Shown here one piece after another: positions 1 to 8,700 of a stretch of 9,988 nucleotides of DNA. Under the pieces are notes generated by a model. It did no database searches and was not told the origin of the DNA. It saw only the letters and a program-made list of their open reading frames with translations. Origin of the DNA: an uncultured Rikenellaceae bacterium (GTDB lineage: Bacteria > Bacteroidota > Bacteroidia > Bacteroidales > Rikenellaceae). A program made the position numbers and the translations under genes. Where the stretch lies: positions 1 through 9,988 of the forward strand of contig CASDWR010000048.1 of NCBI GenBank assembly GCA_949284665.1, given 5' to 3'. How positions within the stretch are numbered: the first letter of the stretch is position 1; each line of letters opens with the position of its first letter.

Positions 1-2522
1 AGACTTCCATAGTTGACGCTGACCGATTTCGTACCCGTAGAAGAGGGCACATTGATCGACATCACCAGGTCTTTCGTCTGGTTGACATAATAGTCGAACG
101 TAAAGTTGAAACGGTCAAGAATCGAGGCCTGAAGCCCGATGTTGTTTTTAAAGGTACGCTGCCACTTGAGTACCGGGTTACCCATCGTAATAGGGATGGC
201 ACCCACACCGGTGTAATACCCATAATCGTTGTTGTAATTGTAGGTAGTCATGGCCAGATAGGGATTCGAAGCTGCATTGCCCGAATAACCGGCACTCCAG
301 CGCAAACGCAGTGTAGTAAGCCACGACACATCCTTGAGGAACTCTTCACGATTGATATTCCACCCCAATCCGTAAGACCACATCGGTGCCCATCGGTTGT
401 TCGCACCGTACGTCGAGGATCCGGACGTACGGTAAGAGATATCGGCGAAATAACGGTTGCGGTAATAGATGTTGGCATTGGCAAAGAAGCCGACGCGAGC
501 CGTCAGAGTTTCCGATCCGGAAGGCCTTCCATTGGGTTGATACCCCATCGCATACTTGATATCGTTCAGGTTGTCTTTCATAAATCCCATTCCGATCATG
601 GTCGCCGAAGTACGGTTGGCGTGATCGATGTCACTACCGGCATTGATAGTGAAACCGCTGCCCTGCGAACCGATCAACTTGCTGTAGTTGACCACGATTT
701 TCCCATCGTAGCTTGTTCCCTTACCCGTTGCGAGGCGATAGGTTCCGCGTTGGGTCGGATCGGAGATATTGAGATACTGCGCATCATCGGGTGAAGTATA
801 GTTATCGCTCTGATTTCGGCTGAGGCTCAGGTTGAACTGACCGGTAATGTAAAAGAGTTTTGTAATATACCATTTGGCGTCAATCGTATTGCGCAGGGTT
901 TGCGTACTGCTTTTCGAGAAACTCGACAAGGTAGCATTATAGAGAGGATTCGCCATTCTTGTCGAAGTTTCGTCATTCGGATAAAAATAGTAGTTCTTAA
1001 TCAACTCTCCGTTCTCATCGTAAATCGGTTCATACGGGTTGAGCTGTGTATACTCACTGAAATCGCCATACGGAGAAGCTGTACTCTCGGTCAAGGTATA
1101 GTTGGCACGATAACCGATTGTCAATTTGTTTGCAGTATGGTATCCCACATAGAACATCATGCCGTAATTACGACGGTTATCGCCCTTCATCACACCATAG
1201 GTGTCGTTGAAACGAAGTGTGGCGCGATATTCCACATTCTGACCGCGCCCGCTCAAGGCCAGCGAGTGATTATGGCTGAAAGGAACACGCAACGGGGTTC
1301 TGACCCAGTTGGTATTTACACCACGACGGACATTCTGCAACTTGATGGCATATGCCTCGTCATACTTTCCATCGGCGGAATCGTACAGTTGTGCCCACTG
1401 TTCGACAGCGAGTTTCTGTTCCGCATTACACAAGTTGAGTGAACTGAGGTCCGGAATACTGAAATTGGGGACGAAATTGTAACTCAACCGGGGTTTGCTT
1501 TCGGTCACTCGGTTGCGTTCGATGACGATCACGCCATTGGCAGCCCGGTCACCGTACACGATACTGGCCTGCGCATCCTTCAACACATCGACACGCTCGA
1601 TGTCGTACATATCCAGGTCATACAACTCCTCCATCGAGATTTCCACACCGTCGAGTATAATCAACGGGTTGTTGTAGGCTTTTTCCTCGGCGCTGGTGAC
1701 GATCGAGTTCGCTCCCCGGATGAGGATTTCTGGGATAGCGTTCGGGTTGGAACCCTGTGCGTTGTTTTCCACGATTACCATACCCGGTGTCAGGGCAGCT
1801 ATGGCCGCCACGAGATTCGTATTCGATACGGCAATGATATCTTCGGCCTTGAGGGTGGTCACGGATCCGGTAAAAGTATTCTTGTTACGAGTGTAGACAC
1901 CGTTCACCACCACATCTTCGATATTGGTCGGGCTGTCGTTCAACGCGACATTCAATTCGCTGCTTTTGGTAACGCGTATTGTACGGCTCTCATTGCCCAC
2001 ATAACTGTAAACCAGTTCGGCATAAGGGTTTATTAACGCAAACTCGATTCGATAACGTCCCATTGCATCGGCCACGGCACCGACTCGGCTATCCTCTTTC
2101 AGCACGATCTGTGCGCCGGGAAGAGGTACCTTGTTGCGGTCCGTCACGACACCATAGATGGTAATTCGATTCAGTTTGGTAATCCGTTTGATGACTACTG
2201 CATCACCCACCACGGAAAATTCATATGGAGAACCTTCCAGGCACTTTTTCAGAAGGGCTTCGACCGTGATATGTTCATAATGGCCCGAAACTCGCGGTAA
2301 TGCACGAATCTCATCCTCATCATACACGAATCGAATTCCGTGTTTACGGGTGATAGAATTGAGAACAGCCTGTACGGTATTGTTATCGAGATCGATAGTA
2401 ACCGTAACAGAAAGATCGACTTTCTTAGCCGAGTTCTGTGCCGAAAGAGAAGACAAGTTCCCCCCCCCTGAAAAGATCAGGAACAGGAACAGAACCGGCA
2501 TAAACCGTAAAAGTTTCTTCAT
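1..2522 (-). CDS. SusC/RagA-family TonB-linked outer-membrane receptor with STN domain, C-terminus cut by window edge
   Basis: The product is an outer-membrane TonB-dependent transporter of the SusC/RagA type, which imports oligomers (glycans or peptides) together with a SusD-like surface lipoprotein. I read it from the sequence as an open frame of about 840 codons with no stop before base 1. It starts MKKLLRFMPVLFLFLIFS, a signal peptide with probable cleavage near SLSAQ (residue 28). Then come an STN (secretin/TonB N-terminal) domain at about 40-112, a carboxypeptidase-regulatory-like beta domain at about 121-195 (YGVVTDRNKVPLPGAQI), and a plug at about 205-335 with the family signatures LIRG, PLIILDGVEIS, DIERVDVLKDAQASIVYGDR and AANGVIVI. 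The rest is barrel, rich in aromatic and Asn residues. Family members are usually 1000-1100 residues, so perhaps 200 are missing. The start lies 15 bp after the protease stop, so it is probably co-transcribed and has no promoter of its own. Codons 19-21 are a run of nine G. The substrate is unknown. Confidence 0.95.
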   Translation of the reverse strand, partial: MKKLLRFMPVLFLFLIFSGGGNLSSLSAQNSAKKVDLSVTVTIDLDNNTVQAVLNSITRKHGIRFVYDEDEIRALPRVSGHYEHITVEALLKKCLEGSPYEFSVVGDAVVIKRITKLNRITIYGVVTDRNKVPLPGAQIVLKEDSRVGAVADAMGRYRIEFALINPYAELVYSYVGNESRTIRVTKSSELNVALNDSPTNIEDVVVNGVYTRNKNTFTGSVTTLKAEDIIAVSNTNLVAAIAALTPGMVIVENNAQGSNPNAIPEILIRGANSIVTSAEEKAYNNPLIILDGVEISMEELYDLDMYDIERVDVLKDAQASIVYGDRAANGVIVIERNRVTESKPRLSYNFVPNFSIPDLSSLNLCNAEQKLAVEQWAQLYDSADGKYDEAYAIKLQNVRRGVNTNWVRTPLRVPFSHNHSLALSGRGQNVEYRATLRFNDTYGVMKGDNRRNYGMMFYVGYHTANKLTIGYRANYTLTESTASPYGDFSEYTQLNPYEPIYDENGELIKNYYFYPNDETSTRMANPLYNATLSSFSKSSTQTLRNTIDAKWYITKLFYITGQFNLSLSRNQSDNYTSPDDAQYLNISDPTQRGTYRLATGKGTSYDGKIVVNYSKLIGSQGSGFTINAGSDIDHANRTSATMIGMGFMKDNLNDIKYAMGYQPNGRPSGSETLTARVGFFANANIYYRNRYFADISYRTSGSSTYGANNRWAPMWSYGLGWNINREEFLKDVSWLTTLRLRWSAGYSGNAASNPYLAMTTYNYNNDYGYYTGVGAIPITMGNPVLKWQRTFKNNIGLQASILDRFNFTFDYYVNQTKDLVMSINVPSSTGTKSVSVNYGS
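2460..2468 (-). repeat. Nine-G homopolymer within signal-peptide codons of the SusC-like gene
   Basis: Nine consecutive C on the plus strand give GGG GGG GGG (Gly19-Gly21) on the coding strand, just after the hydrophobic core of the signal peptide. In the length shown the frame is open into the STN domain. Gaining one G gives a stop about 16 codons into the new frame (at TAA after GAACTCGGC). Losing one G leads to a TGA inside the STN-coding region. Runs of this length can slip during replication, but no direct evidence of variation is visible here. Confidence 0.9.
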
Positions 2523-2537
2523 ATTCGTTTGGATTTA

Positions 2538-5204
2538 TTAATGGTTAAGTGTTTGTTCGATCATATAGATCATGGCTTCATAATGTGCTCTCGTAGCACC
2601 GGAAGAAGATCCGACACGTGATTTGAGCAATTTCAGGATTCGTTTGTTCTGAGCCAGGAAATAGGTTTTCGATTCATCCAGTGTTCTCAAGTTGAGTTTA
2701 TATTGCCAACCGTATCCATAAGCCTGGTCGAGATTGCGGGCGAGAGTTTCGGCAACTGTTCCGCGACCAAACTGTTCATCGATTTGGTAGCACAGGTCGA
2801 GATAGCGGTTCACTTGTCCGGTAGGATCAAGGCCCAAAGCGTCGATCTGATCCACGGAGGGCGCCAGCATGCTCAATGCCGATTTCGATCCGATCTTCAC
2901 CAACTGACTCTTTTTGGTAACGATCTCACACGAACCCTCTACAAAAAGACGCTGCAGGAAACGATCCGCATCGGTAATCGGACGTCCCTTGATGGCACTT
3001 TCCCAAATTTCCTTATAGAGATCATCGAAATACTCTTCTGGGGTATAGGGGTTGTTGGTCCGGGCGATATGGGCAGACAACATGACGTGTCGATACATGT
3101 CGAACAGATCGCGAGCGAGGTAATAGCGTACGATCATGGGGAGTTCCACTCTCAAAGGAAACTGGTCGGTGATCTTCTTATCGGCCAGCCAGTCGCACTC
3201 TTTGATCTGTTTGATACACCAATGCAAAGCCTCTTTCTGACGCTCCCTAGGGACTGCTACGGCACGAGGTCCTCCATTGGTTCCGGCATTCACTTCGGTA
3301 AGATAGATCCCGCCGATGTTACCCATTGCTGCATGGACATAGCGATCGAACTGACGGCCGATATTTTCGTAGGTCATCACGCGATGGCTGTTTTCGGGGT
3401 CCTTGTCGACCGGCAGCCATTCATCGAAATGGGCAAGGATGTATTTCAGATTGGCGATTCCGTAATCTGCAGCCTTGACGGGATCATCACCCAGGTCCTC
3501 TTCGATGGCACTCGGATCGTAACGGACCACGAGTTGTTGCTTTCCGTAACGATAACGGGGATCTCCTACTTTTTCATCCACCCAACCGCGGATCACAGGC
3601 AATTCTTCGAACATGTCCTTATCGGGGACAGGGCAGTATGCATACTTGACAAGATATTCGTCATAAACACCCAGGTCGGGAGGTGTCAGTCTGACCCCTT
3701 TGTCTCCGGGTTGAGCGACATAGTTGAAACGGGCATAATCCATGATAGAAGGAGTCGTGCCATATTTTTGGGTGAAAGCAGCCGAACGCAACGAGTCGAC
3801 CGGATAAGCTGCCGAAGCAGCCATATTGTGCATGAAGCCGAGGCAATGACCCACCTCGTGCGACAGGATATAGGCGATGGACTCCTTCATCACATCGTCG
3901 GGCAGTTTGAAATCCCTCACTCTCGGATCAACTTGCGCCGTCTGGATGAAACGCCATTGATTCAGCAGTTTCACCACATCATTGAACACAATCACCGAAG
4001 CATTGATAATTTCGCCGCTACGGGGATCGACCCAACTGGGACCCATGGCATTCGAAACGGCCGAGGGCACATAACGGATACATGAATATTTCAGATTATC
4101 GGGATCGAAATCAGGATCATCTTTCGGGAAATCGAGCACCTGAATGGCGTTTTTGAACCCAATTTTTTCGAATGCCTTGTTCCATCGGAGGATTCCTTCA
4201 CGTGCAGGCTCCTTCCATAATTCAGGCATGGCATCGTCCAAATAAAAGACGATCGGTTTGACCGGTTCAACAAGTTCACCGCGGGCATACGCTTCCGGAT
4301 CGCTTGGTTCGATCCGCCATCGGTTGATTACGGAAAACCGATCGATCTGATCCTTATCGAATGCGAGTCTGGATTTGTCGGTCAAGAAGATTCCGATGCG
4401 AGCATCGGCCAGACGGGGTTGCATCGGTTTTTCCGGCAAGAGCATGACCGTCCGTGTCACCTTCATCGTAAACGGATAGTTCTTTTTAAGTTGATACACC
4501 AGAAAAGAGGCATTCACCGAATAGGAAAGATAGGATTTTATCGTTACGTTGTCATCGAAAGCCTTGATTTCATCCAATGCGGCACCCGAGGAATTGAACG
4601 TACCGGTAAGAGTGATCATCCCGGAATTGGACGCCATGGGCGAAAGGGCCTCATAGTTGCCGACGAACATGGAGGTCATATCAAGTACAAGAGCCGAACT
4701 GTCCTTGTTGTAACAAACAATCTTATAGGAGCCGAGCATCGGATCGAGCGAAGCGAGTTCCATGGCACGGCTCAACGACTTGTCGGATTCGTCATAAATG
4801 GGTGGAATATTGACGCGCGACAGATAGATAGTCGAATCGATCTGTACGAATTTCACGTGCATCGGATCTTTGGGCTTGAATCCGACCACCCCGAGTTCGT
4901 TGTCGCTTGCCTCTGAAATAGTCGAAGCGATCAACATCTCCCGACCGAGATATTTGACAGGGATTTCAAAATAGAGTTTTCCCTTGAGTTTATGCAAGGT
5001 AATAAAATTGCCGCGAGCCGTTTCGCAGTTTTTATCCTTGATGAACATTTTTTCGTACGTACTCACTTTGGCTTTCCGTACCGAATCTGCTTTCTGCTCA
5101 CTTTGAGCCTGGACCTTTTTCTTCCTTTTAAAGAATTGGGCCTCGGCAGGATTGAATGATGCGAACAATAAAAAAGTTAAAAAAATCGTAAACAGTTTTT
5201 TCAT
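2538..5204 (-). CDS. Secreted zinc-dependent metalloprotease (DUF5117/DUF5118/DUF4953-type family)
   Basis: This is a predicted exported zinc peptidase of 888 residues, a normal full length for its family. The N-terminus MKKLFTIFLTFLLFASFNPAEAQ is a signal peptide with an AEAQ cleavage site and no lipobox Cys, so the product is periplasmic or secreted rather than a lipoprotein. A short basic stretch (FKRKKK) follows. Residues about 50-300 match the N-terminal DUF5118/DUF5117 pattern (GNFITLHKLKGKLYFEIPVKYLGREML). The active site HEVGHCLGFMH at 449-459 supplies three His ligands and the catalytic Glu450. SIMDYARFNYVAQPGD from 486 contains the likely Met-turn, as in metzincins. The rest is the long helical DUF4953-like part. 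I chose the ATG at 5204; a GTG two codons upstream (5210) is in frame but puts charge-free MC before the usual MKK. The TAA stop is followed at once by another TAA. The gene is first in an operon with the receptor. Peptide substrate unknown. Confidence 0.93.
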   Translation of the reverse strand: MKKLFTIFLTFLLFASFNPAEAQFFKRKKKVQAQSEQKADSVRKAKVSTYEKMFIKDKNCETARGNFITLHKLKGKLYFEIPVKYLGREMLIASTISEASDNELGVVGFKPKDPMHVKFVQIDSTIYLSRVNIPPIYDESDKSLSRAMELASLDPMLGSYKIVCYNKDSSALVLDMTSMFVGNYEALSPMASNSGMITLTGTFNSSGAALDEIKAFDDNVTIKSYLSYSVNASFLVYQLKKNYPFTMKVTRTVMLLPEKPMQPRLADARIGIFLTDKSRLAFDKDQIDRFSVINRWRIEPSDPEAYARGELVEPVKPIVFYLDDAMPELWKEPAREGILRWNKAFEKIGFKNAIQVLDFPKDDPDFDPDNLKYSCIRYVPSAVSNAMGPSWVDPRSGEIINASVIVFNDVVKLLNQWRFIQTAQVDPRVRDFKLPDDVMKESIAYILSHEVGHCLGFMHNMAASAAYPVDSLRSAAFTQKYGTTPSIMDYARFNYVAQPGDKGVRLTPPDLGVYDEYLVKYAYCPVPDKDMFEELPVIRGWVDEKVGDPRYRYGKQQLVVRYDPSAIEEDLGDDPVKAADYGIANLKYILAHFDEWLPVDKDPENSHRVMTYENIGRQFDRYVHAAMGNIGGIYLTEVNAGTNGGPRAVAVPRERQKEALHWCIKQIKECDWLADKKITDQFPLRVELPMIVRYYLARDLFDMYRHVMLSAHIARTNNPYTPEEYFDDLYKEIWESAIKGRPITDADRFLQRLFVEGSCEIVTKKSQLVKIGSKSALSMLAPSVDQIDALGLDPTGQVNRYLDLCYQIDEQFGRGTVAETLARNLDQAYGYGWQYKLNLRTLDESKTYFLAQNKRILKLLKSRVGSSSGATRAHYEAMIYMIEQTLNH

Positions 5205-5374
5205 ACACACAACAATTTATCTTTTTAAAAACCAGTTTCAGGTTAATCTTCTCAATCGGGGGTGCTCCCGAATGCAAAACTTATTCATCCAAAAGGCTAT
5301 CACGCTAACCCACAATCGAATATTTTCCAAATCATCGCCCTGAAAACAATATTTCTTGACGGGATATGACATTC

Positions 5375-5392
5375 ATATTTGATTGCAAATAT
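5375..5392. repeat. Perfect inverted repeat overlapping the operon -7 box
   Basis: ATATTTG-ATTG-CAAATAT has 7-bp arms with no mismatch around a 4-bp spacer, and it covers most of the -7 element. A dimeric DNA-binding protein here could block or position RNA polymerase. AT-rich palindromes of this size also occur by chance, so function is uncertain. Confidence 0.45.
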
Positions 5393-5393
5393 A
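5386..5393 (-). promoter_or_regulatory. Candidate -7 element of the protease-receptor operon promoter
   Basis: The minus strand reads TATATTTG, an exact match to the Bacteroidota sigma-ABfr -7 consensus TAnnTTTG. No TTTG -33 element lies 19-21 bp upstream, where the sequence is GAAGAATGG-like. A missing -33 box would suit a promoter that needs an activator, such as the adjacent HTCS; that link is inference. The predicted transcript start is near 5379, leaving a leader of about 175 nt before the ATG. Confidence 0.5.
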
Positions 5394-5454
5394 GAGTACG
5401 AGAGTCCATTCTTCATAATATATCGACCAAAATTAATACGAAACTACAACTAAT

Positions 5455-5501
5455 TTGTTAATTTATCACAAAAAAAGAATTATTTGTTCTTAATTTAACA
5501 A
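5455..5501. repeat. Nested AT-rich inverted repeat in the intergenic region
   Basis: The outer arms are TTGTTAATTT (5455-5464) and AATTTAACAA (5492-5501), complementary at 9 of 10 positions. Inside is a smaller stem, AAGAA (5475-5479) and TTCTT (5487-5491), around a 7-nt loop. Read on the minus strand the inner stem is followed by a short T run, so it could act as a weak terminator for the HTCS transcript about 220 nt after its stop, or as a regulator site upstream of the operon promoter. Low-complexity sequence makes either reading tentative. Confidence 0.3.
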
Positions 5502-5715
5502 CGGCAAATTGTATTTCTCTGTCTGTTCCTTACTCAGGGGTTCGCACCGGAATCGCATAAAAGCACTTGGTTTATAGATATATACTTATAATTTTGCGTA
5601 TCGGAGACGAAACGAAAAAACCATCCGGCACCTTTTATGTTTGGCAATTGCATCGTTTCAGTCAGAACCAAAAAATACGAATTAGAAGTCGGGCAAAAGA
5701 TCAGACCATCAATGA

Positions 5716-8700
5716 CTAACTTTCATCCGACGATTCATCCGAATACGTTCGCCTTTCACTCATTTTCTCTTCTGCGTTATCCGTTATGTTTTGGTCGTTC
5801 GTCGTATTGTTCCTCCACTGAGACGGAGTCATGCCATAATGACTTTTAAATGAGCGACCGAAATACTGGATGGAATTAAATCCGGTCTGAACAATAATAT
5901 CCATAAGTTTCATCTCTGGCCTGTATTTCAAAAGCCATGCGGCCCGTTTTAACCGTGCAGTATGGATCAATTCGTTGGGGGTCACACCGACTACTGCTTT
6001 GACCTTCGTAAAAAGGGCGGTTCGGCTGACGGCCAGTTCGCGACACAGGAAAGACACATCCAGGCAATCGTTTCCCAGATACTGGTCGATCAACGAGAAA
6101 AGTTTGCGTGTGAACGTTTCATCGAGCGGGTTGGTTGCCAAAGATTCGGCCGACAGGGAGGGAGCATCGTGGAATTTCTTGTGGATCAGCATTCTGTTAT
6201 GAAGAATACTTTCACATTTTGCAAGCAGCACGTCGACATGGAATGGTTTGAACACATAATCGTCCGCTCCCTGTTTCAGTCCTTCAATGTTCTGTTCCGG
6301 GGTAGCCAAAGCGGTCAACAGCACTACGGGAATATGACACAATTCGAAATCGGATTTGATGCGCGCGCACATTTGCGTACCCGACATACGGGGCATCATC
6401 ACATCGCTGACAATCAGGTCCGGTTGTTTTTTACGAGCTGTCTCCAGACCTGCTTCGCCATCGGCAGCCTGCAATACGGTATATCCGGGTGTAAAAATCC
6501 GAACCAACATTTCCCGCAACTCGACATCGTCTTCCACCACGAGGATTGTATACTTTTTCTCTTCTCCAGTTCCTTCGGCGACGATAACATCATCGTAGTG
6601 AACAGGCGAAGGGGGTTCATCTCCATCCGTTTTGTTGACAAGTTCAAGCCGCTCACTCGCAACTCCGATTTGCACCTTTTCCCTGTCACAGAGGTGTTCT
6701 TTCCCGAATGGTAACTCCACTGTAAAGACCGATCCTGCTCCGGGGGTACTTTCCACGCCGATTCGTCCGCCATGAAGTTCCACGATCTCTTTCGTGAGGG
6801 CCAGACCGATTCCCACTCCGGTTTCCGACGAATGTTCATCGTTGTGATAGAAGCGTTCAAAGATCGTTTCGAAAAGTTCCGGGGAGATTCCATGCCCCGT
6901 ATCGGCAACACTCACTTTTACCCCATTCGTTTCACATACAACCCGTACGACGATGCTTCCCCCCTCCGATGTATGTTTAAATGCATTGGATATCAAATTG
7001 TAGAATACTTTCTGCATCTGTACCGGATCGAACCATAGCATGACAACACCTTCCGGTTTTTCGATCTTGAATGAGACTCCTTTTAATCGGGCGTAATCGT
7101 GGAACGAAATGTACACCTGTTCGAGTTGCTCGATCAAGTCATTTTCTACCACCCGAAGTTTCAGGAATCCCTGCTCCTGTTTTCTAAAGTCGATCAGCTC
7201 GTCGATAAGCATTTTCAGATGGGTAGCGTTTCGGCGAATGCCGGTGAGCGTATCACGCAACCGGACGGCCAATCCCGAATCACTCATCAACAGATCGAGT
7301 TGTCCGATAATCAAAGTCAGAGGAGTACGGAATTCATGCGATATATTGGTAAAGAAACGCAATTTCCATTGGGTAACCAATTCGTTACGTTCCTTGTCCT
7401 TACGTTCGATCTCCAGAGCATCTTCGAGTCTTCTTTTGGAATCATAATAGCGGACTACGGTATACGTGATTGCAATGATCGCAATCACGTAAAGGATATA
7501 GGCATAGATCGAGGCATAAAACGGGGGATATACCCTGATGTGCAATGAGATCGGATCGGAATCGCCGGTAGCGTTCGCATGTTTTCTAAGGACGGTTAAA
7601 GTGTAGGAACCGGGTGGAAGATTCATATACCCGATGTTATTCCCGGGGGTAAGATCGTGCCATGTTTCGTCATACCCTTCGAGCATATACTGATAGTCGT
7701 TCGGGTTGAAGTTGATATAGTCATCGTAACCCACCTCGACATCGAACATGGTTTGTCGATGAGTCAATACGAGAGAAGATGCATAAGGCATGGCCTTTTC
7801 GATTACACCGGTACGGTCGTTGGCCCGAACGGTTTTACCATCCACTCGGACGTTTGAGAAGCATATTGCAGGCGAAGGCGCGAAATCGAACATGTCTCCC
7901 ACTGGGATATATGCGATTCCATTCATCCCGCCAAAAAAGATTTCTTCGCTTTGGCGATGGTTGTAAATGCACCCATTGAGCATTGAAATGACAGGGAATC
8001 CATTATGCGTATCATAATTAACGCTTCTCCACCGATCGATGTCGACGATCGAGATGCCCTCTTCGTAACCGGCCGCCAACAAACCGTCGCGGATTTCAGC
8101 AACGGAGGTAATGACCTCTCCTCCCATACCGCAATTCCCCTTGTCGTATCGGGTAAAACTTTTGGTCTCCGTATCGAAATGGAGCAGACCGTTTCTGGTA
8201 GTTGCAATCCATACCCGGTTCTGGCTGTCACAATACAGGGCATTGACGACATCGTTCAGAAAGGGTTGTCGGAACCAGAGTTCGGGGGCATTGTTTTTCG
8301 AGAGTCGATACGCTTCGAATATATTTCTTTGTGAAACGATATACAGATTGTCATTGTTGTCGAGCAACACGTTGAACACCCGCTGCAGATTCAGCAGGCG
8401 CTCGACCTGACGTGTGGTAGTATGCAAGCGAAACACACCGGCATAAGAGGCCACATAGAGCCACTCGCCGTGCAGTTTGATGTCGTGTACGATTTCTGTT
8501 CCTTCGTCGAAATATGCGACATCGCCGATATGGAGGTGTTCGAAACGCCGATTCCGGATATCGAAACAACTCACTCCTCCCATGAAGCTACTCAACCACA
8601 ACATGTTTTGTTTTGGCTCATACACGACTTTTTTGATATTGTTACCCGATATATTGCTATTGGTCGTATTGTAGAACTGTGATTTGCCGGTGGATCGGTT

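Larger units (their letters stand above)
5205..5715. other. Gene-free AT-rich region between HTCS stop and protease start
   Basis: This 511 bp stretch separates the regulator from the operon it probably controls. I see no convincing gene, tRNA or CRISPR repeat. It holds one good Bacteroidota-type -7 element (5386-5393, minus strand) inside a perfect inverted repeat, a nested AT-rich inverted repeat at 5455-5501, and a leader of about 175 nt before the protease ATG if transcription starts just downstream of the -7 box. The only structure I could find in that leader is a 4-bp stem around CGGGGGTGCTCCCG near 5257-5270, too weak to call a riboswitch. No strong rho-independent terminator follows the HTCS stop. 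The size fits a regulatory region with activator sites. Confidence 0.7.

Noticed and set aside
900..1442. A 180-codon plus-strand open frame opposite the receptor barrel
   Set aside because: The minus strand is a continuous SusC-like frame. The plus-strand product resembles no family I know.
2703..4085. A 460-codon open frame on the plus strand opposite the metalloprotease
   Set aside because: It lies wholly antisense to a gene with clear zinc-protease motifs. It has no recognisable domain or signal, and long antisense frames are expected from the codon use of the real gene.
5608..5640. A possible terminator after the HTCS (GGTGCCGGATGG then six T on the minus strand)
   Set aside because: The T run is present but the preceding GC-rich bases do not form a self-complementary stem.
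5534..5653. A 39-codon minus-strand open frame (MQLPNIKGAGWFF...) between the HTCS and the protease
   Set aside because: It is short, lacks any visible ribosome-binding site or promoter, and resembles nothing I recognise. It is within chance expectation for this length of DNA.
5962..6714. A 250-codon plus-strand open frame opposite the HTCS kinase, receiver and AraC region
   Set aside because: The minus strand here encodes intact receiver, HATPase and AraC motifs. The plus-strand translation shows no domain.
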